Assembly: GCA_002404465.1 (NCBI GenBank)
Contig: DHJT01000026.1
Coordinates: 690-6,358, forward strand
Length of the DNA stretch: 5,669 nt
DNA from: Sutterella sp. UBA4713
Lineage (GTDB): Bacteria; Pseudomonadota; Gammaproteobacteria; Burkholderiales; Burkholderiaceae_F
Direction of reading: 5' to 3'
A model generated the notes under the pieces. It was not told where the DNA came from, searched no databases, and was given only the letters and a program-made list of their open reading frames with translations. Numbering within the stretch: position 1 is the stretch's first letter; each line of letters starts with the position of its first letter. Both the position numbers and the translations under genes were made by a program. Shown here piece after piece: positions 1 to 5,669 of this stretch.

Positions 1-738
1 AAAGCTTTTTCATTCACGCGAAACTTCGGAAAAGAGCCGGCTCTTTTTTGCGGATTGGAACAGGCTTCGGGCGATGCCGTGATTCCGATTGACGTGGATC
101 TGCAAGATCCCGTGAATGTGATTCCGAAGTTGGTTTCCAAGTGGGAAGAAGGTTTTGATGTCGTTCTTGCCAAACGCGCGGATCGTTCGTCGGATACCTG
201 GATTAAGCGCAAAACGGCCGAGTGGTTCTATCGGCTCCATAACGCAATCAGTACCAACCACATCGAACCGAATGTCGGTGATTTCCGACTTCTTTCCCGA
301 AAAAACGTCAATGTCATTACGTCGCTTCCGGAGCGAAACCTTTTTATGAAGGGGATTCTCAGTTGGGGTGGCGGAAAAACGGCCGTTGTCGAATACACAC
401 GGGAAAAGCGCGTTGCCGGAGCGAGCAAATTTAACGGCTGGAAGTTGTGGAATTTGGCTCTTGAAGGCATTACATCGTTTTCGACGTTTCCGCTTCGCAG
501 CTGGACGTACGTCGGTGGTTTTATTTCCGCTGTGGCCTTTTTCTACATCCTCGTCATCATTGCACAAAAAGTTTTCTTCGGGAATCCGGTAGAGGGGTAC
601 CCCTCGCTTTTGTGTGTCATTCTCTTTTTAGGCGGCGTGCAACTAATCGGTATCGGTGTTTTGGGTGAGTACATCGGTCGAATTTACACGGAGACTAAAC
701 GTCGGCCGCGCTATGTGCTCAAGGACATGGAAAAATGA
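1..738 (+). CDS. GtrB/ArnC-like polyisoprenyl-phosphate glycosyltransferase (GT2), 5' end missing
   Basis: C-terminal 245 residues of a family 2 glycosyltransferase that is already open at base 1; the full family is usually a little over 300 residues, so roughly 70 N-terminal residues lie upstream. Visible landmarks (window residue numbers): 'RNFGKEPAL' at 7-15, the donor/metal-binding 'IDVDLQDP' at 30-37, 'GDFRLLSR' at about 93-100, 'ERNLFMKG' at about 111-118, 'AGASKF' at about 129-134, then two C-terminal membrane helices (about 160-183 and 200-219) and a basic tail. This order is typical of GtrB, ArnC and DPM1-type enzymes, which transfer a sugar from a nucleotide donor to undecaprenyl phosphate on the cytoplasmic face of the inner membrane. 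The sugar cannot be told from sequence. The stop overlaps the next start by ATGA, so the two are probably translationally coupled. An apparent TTG start at 55 is only an internal codon, because the homology continues upstream of it. Confidence 0.93.
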   Translation, partial: KAFSFTRNFGKEPALFCGLEQASGDAVIPIDVDLQDPVNVIPKLVSKWEEGFDVVLAKRADRSSDTWIKRKTAEWFYRLHNAISTNHIEPNVGDFRLLSRKNVNVITSLPERNLFMKGILSWGGGKTAVVEYTREKRVAGASKFNGWKLWNLALEGITSFSTFPLRSWTYVGGFISAVAFFYILVIIAQKVFFGNPVEGYPSLLCVILFLGGVQLIGIGVLGEYIGRIYTETKRRPRYVLKDMEK

Positions 739-2342
739 ATTTCAGACTGAACTTTTCCGATTTGCAACGAGTTGTCTTTTCCGTTCTCACTGTTTTTTGT
801 GCATTTTATATCATCGAATATTTGACCCCGTTTCATTCGGATGATTTTTCATACGGCCAGATGGGCCTCGATTTTTCCCGTCATTGGAATCACTATATGG
901 GGTGGTCAGGACGTCTTGTTGCAGACTATGCCAGTTCGTTTCTCCTGATGATTTCGAGCCATGCTGTTATCTCGGCTTTTATTGCTTTCTTTGCAACGGC
1001 AACCTGCGTTCTTGTCACGGCGATTCCGTCGAAGCTGATTCAAACGCGTTTTACGGCATCCAAATTCTTAATCATTGCTTTTCTTTTCTGGACGAGTAAT
1101 CCGAATATCGGCCAAACGGTTTTTTGGGTGGTCGGCGCCTGCAATTATTTGGTGACGAATTTTTTCATCGCATTGTTCTTATTTCTTTTTTTGCACTTTC
1201 GAGAGCGCGATTCCGTTCGAGTGCGCATCGGGCTTTTCTTGTCGGCACTTATTGCCGGATGCACGAATGAGAATTCTTCGTTAGCACTCCTTTATACCTA
1301 TATTGCGTTGTGCTTCTTAATGCATTGGCTCAAGATTCCGTTTAATAAAAAAAGTGCGGCGATTTACGGAATCGGTTTGACAGTCGGAATGCTCGTTTTA
1401 CTTCTTGCTCCCGGCAATTTCGCACGGGCCAATCATCCGGCATTTCGCTGGTTCAAAGAGACGGGAATCCTCGGAAAGCTTTACATGCAGGTAAGACGTA
1501 TAGGGCATCTCTTTTATTTCCTTCCCGGATATCTTCTCATCGGTCTGGCATATCGCCAACTCTTTTTGTCGTTCGGGAACGAAGAAAATAAAAAACGTTT
1601 GATTTGGTCACTTCTGTTTTTGTCTTCCAGTTGCGCCGCTTTTGCCGTCATGGTCGGAAGCCCTTCAATGCCGAGTCGGGCATACAGCGGGATTTTTCTC
1701 TTTCTTTTGATCTCCGTTGCGTTTATTCTCGATGTTACTTGGGATGTCGGAAAACTTAAGATCGCAACTCGTTTTATTGAGTTCGGTGTGATCGTGTTTG
1801 CCGTTGTTTCCTGGACGTTCATGTACATATCGTACGGAATTACGCAAACACAGGAAGCGATTCGCAATGATCATATCAACTACGAAAAGCTCGTTAACGG
1901 ACCGAGTGCACGCCCTGTTGTCCCGAATTATTACTTTGTTCGGGTTTTGCGCAAAACGGACAAATTCGATTTGTATCATAGTGGGGCAATGGCTTCATAC
2001 TTCGGGGTTGCCGACGTCCCGCTTCAAGACGGCGTGAACTTCGACTATTCGATTTTGCGAACAGGAAAGACTGTTCCCGTCGTTTTATCGAATTTGTCCG
2101 AGGCCAAAGTCTTTGTCCGTTATCCCACTTGGAAGACAAAAGGGAACGGAACGGTGCTTTTAGAAACGACAACAAATATCCGAGGAAAAAAGATCGCTCT
2201 TGAGTACTACCCGCCACGAGCTAAAGAGCCGTCGGAGATTGCCTTAACTTCAGAGATTCTTTTCCTTTCCGGAAAATACTATGCCGGAGCCACGGTAAAA
2301 AATCTGCAGACAATCCGTAACCTGCGTATCCGGATGAAGTGA
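735..2342 (+). CDS. DUF6056-like polytopic membrane protein, probable GtrC-type glycosyltransferase
   Basis: A 535-residue inner-membrane protein with roughly ten or more hydrophobic segments through residue ~368, followed by a ~165-residue polar C-terminal domain. TM1 (about 13-32) is followed by an acidic pair D36-D37, then H53-Y54 and G56-W57-S58-G59-R60. Later motifs are W131..G134..N137-Y138, N178-E179-N180, PGN at 226-228 with R231, and SPSMPSR at 309-315. This set, with the acidic pair just after TM1, resembles the DUF6056 family and more broadly GT-C type enzymes, where such acidic residues bind a polyprenyl-phosphate sugar donor outside the membrane; the enzymatic role is inference. 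The ATG overlaps the preceding glycosyltransferase stop by 4 bp and has an AAGGA Shine-Dalgarno at 721-725, nine bases upstream. The GT2 neighbour fits a two-step scheme of lipid-linked sugar synthesis followed by transfer to a surface glycan. An O-antigen polymerase-like role is a less likely alternative. Confidence 0.85.
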   Translation: MNFRLNFSDLQRVVFSVLTVFCAFYIIEYLTPFHSDDFSYGQMGLDFSRHWNHYMGWSGRLVADYASSFLLMISSHAVISAFIAFFATATCVLVTAIPSKLIQTRFTASKFLIIAFLFWTSNPNIGQTVFWVVGACNYLVTNFFIALFLFLFLHFRERDSVRVRIGLFLSALIAGCTNENSSLALLYTYIALCFLMHWLKIPFNKKSAAIYGIGLTVGMLVLLLAPGNFARANHPAFRWFKETGILGKLYMQVRRIGHLFYFLPGYLLIGLAYRQLFLSFGNEENKKRLIWSLLFLSSSCAAFAVMVGSPSMPSRAYSGIFLFLLISVAFILDVTWDVGKLKIATRFIEFGVIVFAVVSWTFMYISYGITQTQEAIRNDHINYEKLVNGPSARPVVPNYYFVRVLRKTDKFDLYHSGAMASYFGVADVPLQDGVNFDYSILRTGKTVPVVLSNLSEAKVFVRYPTWKTKGNGTVLLETTTNIRGKKIALEYYPPRAKEPSEIALTSEILFLSGKYYAGATVKNLQTIRNLRIRMK

Positions 2343-2352
2343 CGAATTGCCT

Positions 2353-2356
2353 GGAG
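2353..2356 (+). promoter_or_regulatory. Shine-Dalgarno GGAG that favours the ATG at 2366
   Basis: GGAG lies nine bases before ATG 2366. A longer reading starts at GTG 2339, which overlaps the previous stop as GTGA but has no comparable ribosome binding site. Choosing ATG 2366 also puts the D36-D37, H53-Y54, W57 and R60 motifs at exactly the same residue numbers as in the preceding paralog, which supports this start. Confidence 0.6.
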
Positions 2357-2365
2357 AAATGCAAA

Positions 2366-3613
2366 ATGGATGACTCGTCTCAAAAGCAACTTGATTTCGT
2401 ACATCTTTTGATTGCTCTGACGATATGTGCGATTTGGTTTTATTTTTCGCGTCGCTTAAATTTGTTCGGCGATGATCTTGCCTATGGTAAATGTACGGTC
2501 GGGACCGAGTTTCTTCTTTCGCATTATCGGGGATGGTCTTCAAGACTTTTTATTGAGACCGTACTGATTTCAGCCTTGAGTGCAAAGTGGATTCTTCAGG
2601 TTTTAACCTTTTTCGTCCTCTTGTCGACTCCAATCGGCATTTATCTTCTGACAAAGCGCTTTGGTATTGGATTCGGACAGTGTGTTGTCCTTGCTGGCAT
2701 TCTCCCTCTTTGGACGATGAATTCTGCGGGGTGGGGCGCAACATTAATCAACTATTGGTATCCGTCAACGGCAGCTCTCTTTGGTCTGTTCCTGGTACTG
2801 CACAAAGAAAGACTTAGTTTTTTTGGCGGCGTGGCCATGGTGGTGTTGCTTTTGTTTGCAGCGAACCAAGAACTTGTTGCAGTTACATTGCTTGGCATTA
2901 TCGGCCTACTTTTGCTGTACGGAGAACGTTCACCGAAAATCTTGATTGCGCTTGTACTCACCCTCCTTTCCATTCTTTTCGAAGTAACGACTCCGGGGAA
3001 TCATGCACGACTTGTCTCCGAAATAAAAACATGGCTCCCGGCTTTTGTCGATTACACCTTCCTGTACAAGACCTATATCGGAACAATGCGTGTGGTCCGG
3101 TTTCATTTGTTTGATATGAATGCCTGCTTTGTTCTCTTGGCTGCTGGCCTTGTTTACTTTAAATGCCAAAGTACGGAAAAAACGCTTTTTGCTGTGATTG
3201 TTTTTTTTGCTCTGCAACTGGTATTGAAGGGGCCTTTCGGAGGCATGAACTGCATAGCACCGTTTAATGGTCCGATTGGGTGGAAACCTGTCGTGGCTCT
3301 TTTGATAGCAGTTGTTGAATATGGCTTTTTGATTTGGTGTGTTTTTTCTGCCTCTGCCGCGAGGAAAATAAAGTTTTTTGTCTTTTTCGCTTGCATGTTA
3401 TCTTTTGCCGTTCCTGCTCTGATGGGATTCTCTCCGACAATTTGGGCTTCGGCTGACAGAACGTTCTTGCCCGGTGAATTTATGCTTGTTACTCTCGGAG
3501 CTGCATTGTTTGGTTTCTCCGGAATCGATCGGAATGATTTTTGGAAGGTGCTGTATTTATGTTTGCTTGTGGCGGGACCGAGATTGGTTCGCCTAGTGAT
3601 TACCATGGCATGA
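2366..3613 (+). CDS. Second DUF6056-like polytopic membrane protein, divergent paralog of its upstream neighbour
   Basis: A 415-residue integral membrane protein (424 if GTG 2339 is used), hydrophobic almost throughout, with a last helix at about 395-413. It shares with the upstream protein D36-D37, H53-Y54, G56-W57-S58 and R60-L61 at identical positions, W-T-x-N at 116-119, an 'LH-x-ER' loop near 145-149, an N167-Q168-E169 match to NEN, PGN-x-AR at 210-215 and SP at 356-357 with a nearby R365. It lacks the polar C-terminal domain of the upstream protein, and the W..G..NY motif is replaced by 'NYWYPS'. The two genes therefore look like an old tandem duplication, or a two-enzyme pair, in a glycosylation locus. 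The likely role is transfer of a lipid-linked sugar, or an accessory function if activity was lost; this is inference. The gap to the previous stop is 23 bp. No strong terminator follows it. Confidence 0.8.
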   Translation: MDDSSQKQLDFVHLLIALTICAIWFYFSRRLNLFGDDLAYGKCTVGTEFLLSHYRGWSSRLFIETVLISALSAKWILQVLTFFVLLSTPIGIYLLTKRFGIGFGQCVVLAGILPLWTMNSAGWGATLINYWYPSTAALFGLFLVLHKERLSFFGGVAMVVLLLFAANQELVAVTLLGIIGLLLLYGERSPKILIALVLTLLSILFEVTTPGNHARLVSEIKTWLPAFVDYTFLYKTYIGTMRVVRFHLFDMNACFVLLAAGLVYFKCQSTEKTLFAVIVFFALQLVLKGPFGGMNCIAPFNGPIGWKPVVALLIAVVEYGFLIWCVFSASAARKIKFFVFFACMLSFAVPALMGFSPTIWASADRTFLPGEFMLVTLGAALFGFSGIDRNDFWKVLYLCLLVAGPRLVRLVITMA

Positions 3614-3659
3614 GAGGCGACAAACTTCAGATTGAAGCGGCTTACCGAACGTCGCACGG

Positions 3660-3686
3660 TTGCTTTCTGCCGAATTCTGCTAGGAT
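3660..3686 (+). promoter_or_regulatory. Weak candidate promoter for the permease-surE operon
   Basis: This lies in the only gap of any size in the window (3614-3733). An extended -10-like TGC-TAGGAT ends at 3686, and TTGCTT at 3660-3665 could be a -35, but the spacer of 15 bases is short and TAGGAT matches the -10 consensus at only four of six positions. The gap also holds a short inverted repeat CTTCA/TGAAG (3625-3637) without a following T run, and a GGGAAA-T-TTTCCC palindrome (3701-3713). Confidence 0.22.
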
Positions 3687-3733
3687 GATGAGCATCTTTC
3701 GGGAAATTTTCCCATACCGCCGGGGCAGCAAGC

Positions 3734-4823
3734 ATGCTACGAGACCGTATTGACGTACTTATCCGAATCGTGTTCGGAGCAATCATCCTTTTGGGATGTT
3801 ATATGGTGCTTGAGCCGTTTATCACGGCGATTCTCTTTTCGGCGGTTTTAACGGTTGTCTCCTGGCCCTTTTATATGCGGGCAAGAAGCAGTTTTGTCGG
3901 TCATAAGACGCTATCGGCAAGCCTTATGATCGGCATCATGATTGTCACAATTCTGATTCCGATTTACATCCTTTGTGCCGTCCTTGCACAACAGATTCCG
4001 ATCGTCATCCGCTGGGTGAAAAATTGGATTGTTTCGGGTATGCCCATTCCCGATTGGGTGGCTTCGCTTCCGTATGTCGGAGAAAGTTTGGCCCACATAC
4101 GAGCCGAGGGCTTTATCAACGCCGAGAACATCAATTCATTCTTTCAAACGGCCGTCGACCCGGTTACGTCCTGGCTTGTTTCCGTTTCACTCGGTGTCGG
4201 AAACGGTTTGTTGCAAATTTTGCTTGTCGCGTTTATTTCATTTTTCTTTTACCGCGACGGGGAGTTTTTGGCAGTTAACATCAAACGCATGCTCGATAAG
4301 GTCTCCGGAGGGCTCGCAGACGAATTCAGTTCCATCCTCCTAAACACGACGCGTTCGGTTGTTTTCGGTGTCATCGGCACGGCAATCGGACAGGGCTTGG
4401 TGGCAGCTATCGGCTTTGTCATTGTCGGAGCGCCCGGTCGTTGTCCTTCTTTCGTTTGCCGTCTGTGTTCTTTCCCTTATTCCGATGGGGCCGCCCTTAG
4501 TGTGGCTTCCCGTCGCGCTCTGGCTTTTTGCGACCGGGTCGCCCGGATCGGCCGTTTTTCTATGCTTGTGGGGGGTGTTGGCCGTTTCTTCCGTGGATAA
4601 TTTTCTCAAGCCGCTTCTCATTAGTCGAGGAACGAGTCTGCCGCTTGCTCTCGTCTTTTTAGGTGTCTTCGGGGGATTGCTTTCCTTCGGATTTTTGGGT
4701 TTGGTGCTAGGCCCCGTATTCCTTGCGGCAAGTGTCGCGATGTGTCAGGCGTGGCTTCGTCCCGCGGTAAGACGCGCAAGGAAAACACCGAAAGTAGACT
4801 CTCAGGCCGCATCGAAGGCATGA
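3734..4823 (+). pseudogene. AI-2E/PerM/YdiK family permease, interrupted by a +1 frameshift
   Basis: With one base removed near 4433-4442 the gene encodes 362 residues, the normal size for this inner-membrane family, whose members have been linked to export of autoinducer-2 or other small solutes and ions; the substrate here is unknown. Residues 1-234 are in the first frame: N-terminal hydrophobic hairpins (about 9-43 and 61-83), a central soluble stretch (about 90-145), a helix at 150-173 and 'GTAIGQGLVAAIGF' at about 215-228, running into 'VGAP'. The first frame then degenerates and stops at TAA 4598-4600, giving a 288-residue product. The +1 frame continues at once with 'LSLIPMGPPLVWLP', 'SSVDNFLKPLLISRG' and 'FLGVFGGLLSFGFLGLVLGP', all family hallmarks. 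The restored stop TGA 4821-4823 overlaps the surE ATG. ATG 3734 is the first start after a stop in that frame; its ribosome binding site is weak (GGGG at 3722-3725). It may be a real mutation, a sequencing error or, less likely, programmed frameshifting. Confidence 0.85.
4433..4442 (+). other. Inferred frameshift site inside the permease gene
   Basis: Frame one reads A-P then G-R-C-P, while the +1 frame beginning at 4437 reads V-V-V-L-L-S and flows into the conserved LSLIP segment. Deleting one G of the GG at 4436-4437 gives 'GAPVVVLLSF', with the spacing between the conserved P and the IP pair that I expect from the family consensus. The context is CCCGG, not a long homopolymer. Confidence 0.75.
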
Positions 4824-5560
4824 AACGGATTCTCATTACCAATGATGACGGGGCGACATCAATCGGGCTTCGTGTGTTATCCGAAACCTTAAGTCGCATT
4901 GCCCGTGTTGTCGTTGTCGCTCCTGCTTGTAACAAAAGTGCGACATCTGCGGCCATTACGCTTAATCGTGCGCTTTGCGTGACACGTAAGTCACCCGATT
5001 TTTATACGGTCGACGGCACCCCTGCCGATTGCGTGCATGCGGCTTTAACGGGGCTTTTATCGGAAAAACCCGATCTGATTGTTTCCGGCATTAATTGCGG
5101 GAAGAATTTAGGGGAAGACATCGTTTACTCGGGAACGGTCGGGGCGGCTAGGGTCGGATATCTGTTCGCCGTTTCTTCTTTGGCCGTCAGTCTTGTGTCC
5201 GATTCTTGGAGACATGTTCAAACGGCTGCCGATGTCAGTCGGATTCTTATTTCCCGTATTTTGCAAACGGAAAACCTCTCGCCGTTTCTTTTCAATGTCA
5301 ATGTGCCGGATTTGCCTTTTAAGATGCTTTGCGGCATCAAAAAAACGCGTCCGGGTTTGCGATCGTCTCCCCAAAGGGCGACTGTGCAAACAGGTGCTGA
5401 CGGGAAGTTTTTTGTTTCTCTAGGTTCACAGGGAAATCCCGTCGATTGCGGGCCGGGGACTGACTTCGAAGCCATTCAAAATGGGTATGTTTCCGTTTCA
5501 CCCCTTAAAATGCTTCCTGCAATGACAGACAACGAAATTGACTTTTCTGCTCTGATGTAA
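4820..5560 (+). CDS. surE: 5'/3'-nucleotidase SurE
   Basis: Encodes a 246-residue SurE, close to the 253 of the E. coli protein. SurE is a cytoplasmic metal-dependent phosphatase that removes phosphate from nucleoside 5'- and 3'-monophosphates and is tied to stationary-phase survival. The N-terminus 'RILITNDDG' gives metal ligands D9 and D10; S40 in 'CNKSATSAAITL' and N92 in 'VSGINCGKNLG' are the other expected ligands. 'GTPADCV' (66-72), 'YSGTVGAA' (103-110 region) and 'CGPGTDF' (200-206) follow in the normal order. Two small departures are S40-A41 where S-G is usual and R-V-G where x-E-G is usual after 'GTVGAA'. ATG 4820 is chosen over longer in-frame starts such as GTG 4742 because the family begins at this point. 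It overlaps the permease stop (ATGA), with only GAAGG one base away as Shine-Dalgarno, so translation probably depends on coupling. Confidence 0.96.
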   Translation: MKRILITNDDGATSIGLRVLSETLSRIARVVVVAPACNKSATSAAITLNRALCVTRKSPDFYTVDGTPADCVHAALTGLLSEKPDLIVSGINCGKNLGEDIVYSGTVGAARVGYLFAVSSLAVSLVSDSWRHVQTAADVSRILISRILQTENLSPFLFNVNVPDLPFKMLCGIKKTRPGLRSSPQRATVQTGADGKFFVSLGSQGNPVDCGPGTDFEAIQNGYVSVSPLKMLPAMTDNEIDFSALM

Positions 5561-5564
5561 GGAG
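5559..5564 (+). promoter_or_regulatory. Strong Shine-Dalgarno for the lipoprotein gene
   Basis: AAGGAG, formed partly by the surE stop codon TAA, lies nine bases before GTG 5574. It is one of the best ribosome binding sites in the window and fixes the GTG as the start of the downstream lipoprotein gene. Confidence 0.75.
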
Positions 5565-5573
5565 TAAATAACC

Positions 5574-5669
5574 GTGAAATCAGTTTTTTGGATTGCGGCT
5601 TCGTGTGCCGCTTTGATACTTTCCGGATGTTCGTCCGTGAAAACACCGGCGCCGATTGAGGACCGAACA
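5574..5669 (+). CDS. nlpD: Outer-membrane lipoprotein, probable NlpD (3' end beyond window)
   Basis: Only the first 32 residues are present, starting at GTG. They form a lipoprotein signal peptide: K2, a hydrophobic core 'VFWIAASCAALI', and the lipobox L-S-G-C with the lipidated cysteine at residue 19. The mature start 'CSSVKTPAPIEDR' resembles betaproteobacterial NlpD, a LysM plus degenerate M23 (LytM) protein that activates the periplasmic amidase AmiC during cell separation. Those domains would lie outside the window, so the name rests on the short mature stretch and on its position 13 bp after surE; in many proteobacteria the order is surE, pcm, nlpD, rpoS. No other lipoprotein type can be excluded from 32 residues. 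Confidence 0.7.
   Translation, partial: MKSVFWIAASCAALILSGCSSVKTPAPIEDRT

Noticed and set aside
10..567. Long open frame on the minus strand inside the glycosyltransferase gene
   Set aside because: It is antisense to clearly conserved GT2 sequence, is rich in Arg/Lys/Ser in the way of shadow frames, and shows no domain or convincing ribosome binding site.
3625..3637. CTTCA-GAT-TGAAG inverted repeat as a terminator for the glycosylation genes
   Set aside because: The stem is only five base pairs and no T run follows, so it does not look like an intrinsic terminator.
3701..3713. GGGAAA-T-TTTCCC palindrome as an operator
   Set aside because: It is short, single, and has no second copy or known regulator match; such a palindrome can arise by chance.
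3154..3786. 210-residue minus-strand open frame over the end of the second membrane protein and the gap
   Set aside because: Its composition is typical of the complement of a hydrophobic gene, and it runs across the gap into the permease start without any recognisable motif.
4742..4819. N-terminal extension of SurE from GTG 4742
   Set aside because: The extension would overlap the permease C-terminus by 78 bases, and the SurE family begins right at ATG 4820 with the R-I-L-I-T-N-D-D-G segment.
4359..4823. Independent gene starting in the +1 frame within the permease
   Set aside because: Its first ~25 residues do not resemble the family and overlap the properly coding upstream frame; from 4437 on it is simply the permease C-terminus after the frameshift.

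Overview
The window reads left to right on the + strand with almost no spare DNA. It holds three envelope-glycosylation-type genes (1-3613), a 120-bp gap, and then a second run of genes (AI-2E family transporter, surE, start of an nlpD-like lipoprotein gene) to the end. The surE followed by a lipoprotein gene resembling nlpD is the stationary-phase/cell-envelope arrangement of beta- and gamma-proteobacteria. With the intermediate GC content by eye and the proximal lipoprotein wording ('PAPIEDR' after the lipobox), it suggests a Gram-negative betaproteobacterium, possibly Burkholderiales of the Sutterella/Parasutterella kind. That genus-level guess is inference only.

Region 1 (1-3613): the C-terminal three quarters of a GtrB/ArnC-like polyisoprenyl-phosphate glycosyltransferase (GT2) is followed, with a 4-bp ATGA overlap, by a 535-residue polytopic membrane protein. 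A second polytopic membrane protein of about 415 residues comes next. The two membrane proteins share an N-terminal motif block at identical residue numbers and several later motifs, so they look like ancient tandem paralogs of the DUF6056-like family. The likely logic is that the GT2 makes a lipid-linked sugar on the cytoplasmic side and the membrane proteins use it, as GtrC-type enzymes do, to decorate a surface glycan outside the inner membrane.

Region 2 (3614-5669): a 120-bp gap with at most a weak promoter precedes an AI-2E/PerM family permease gene. This gene is split by an apparent single-base insertion near 4433-4442; the correct frame resumes with intact family motifs and ends exactly at an ATGA overlap with surE. 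surE is intact and carries all expected metal-ligand positions. After 13 bp comes a GTG-started lipoprotein gene with a good Shine-Dalgarno and lipobox, probably nlpD, cut by the window end. No pcm gene lies between surE and this gene.

There are no RNA genes, CRISPR arrays, insertion sequences or large repeats visible. The most notable observations are the tandem divergent DUF6056-like pair next to a GtrB-like enzyme and the frameshifted permease whose downstream half still looks constrained.
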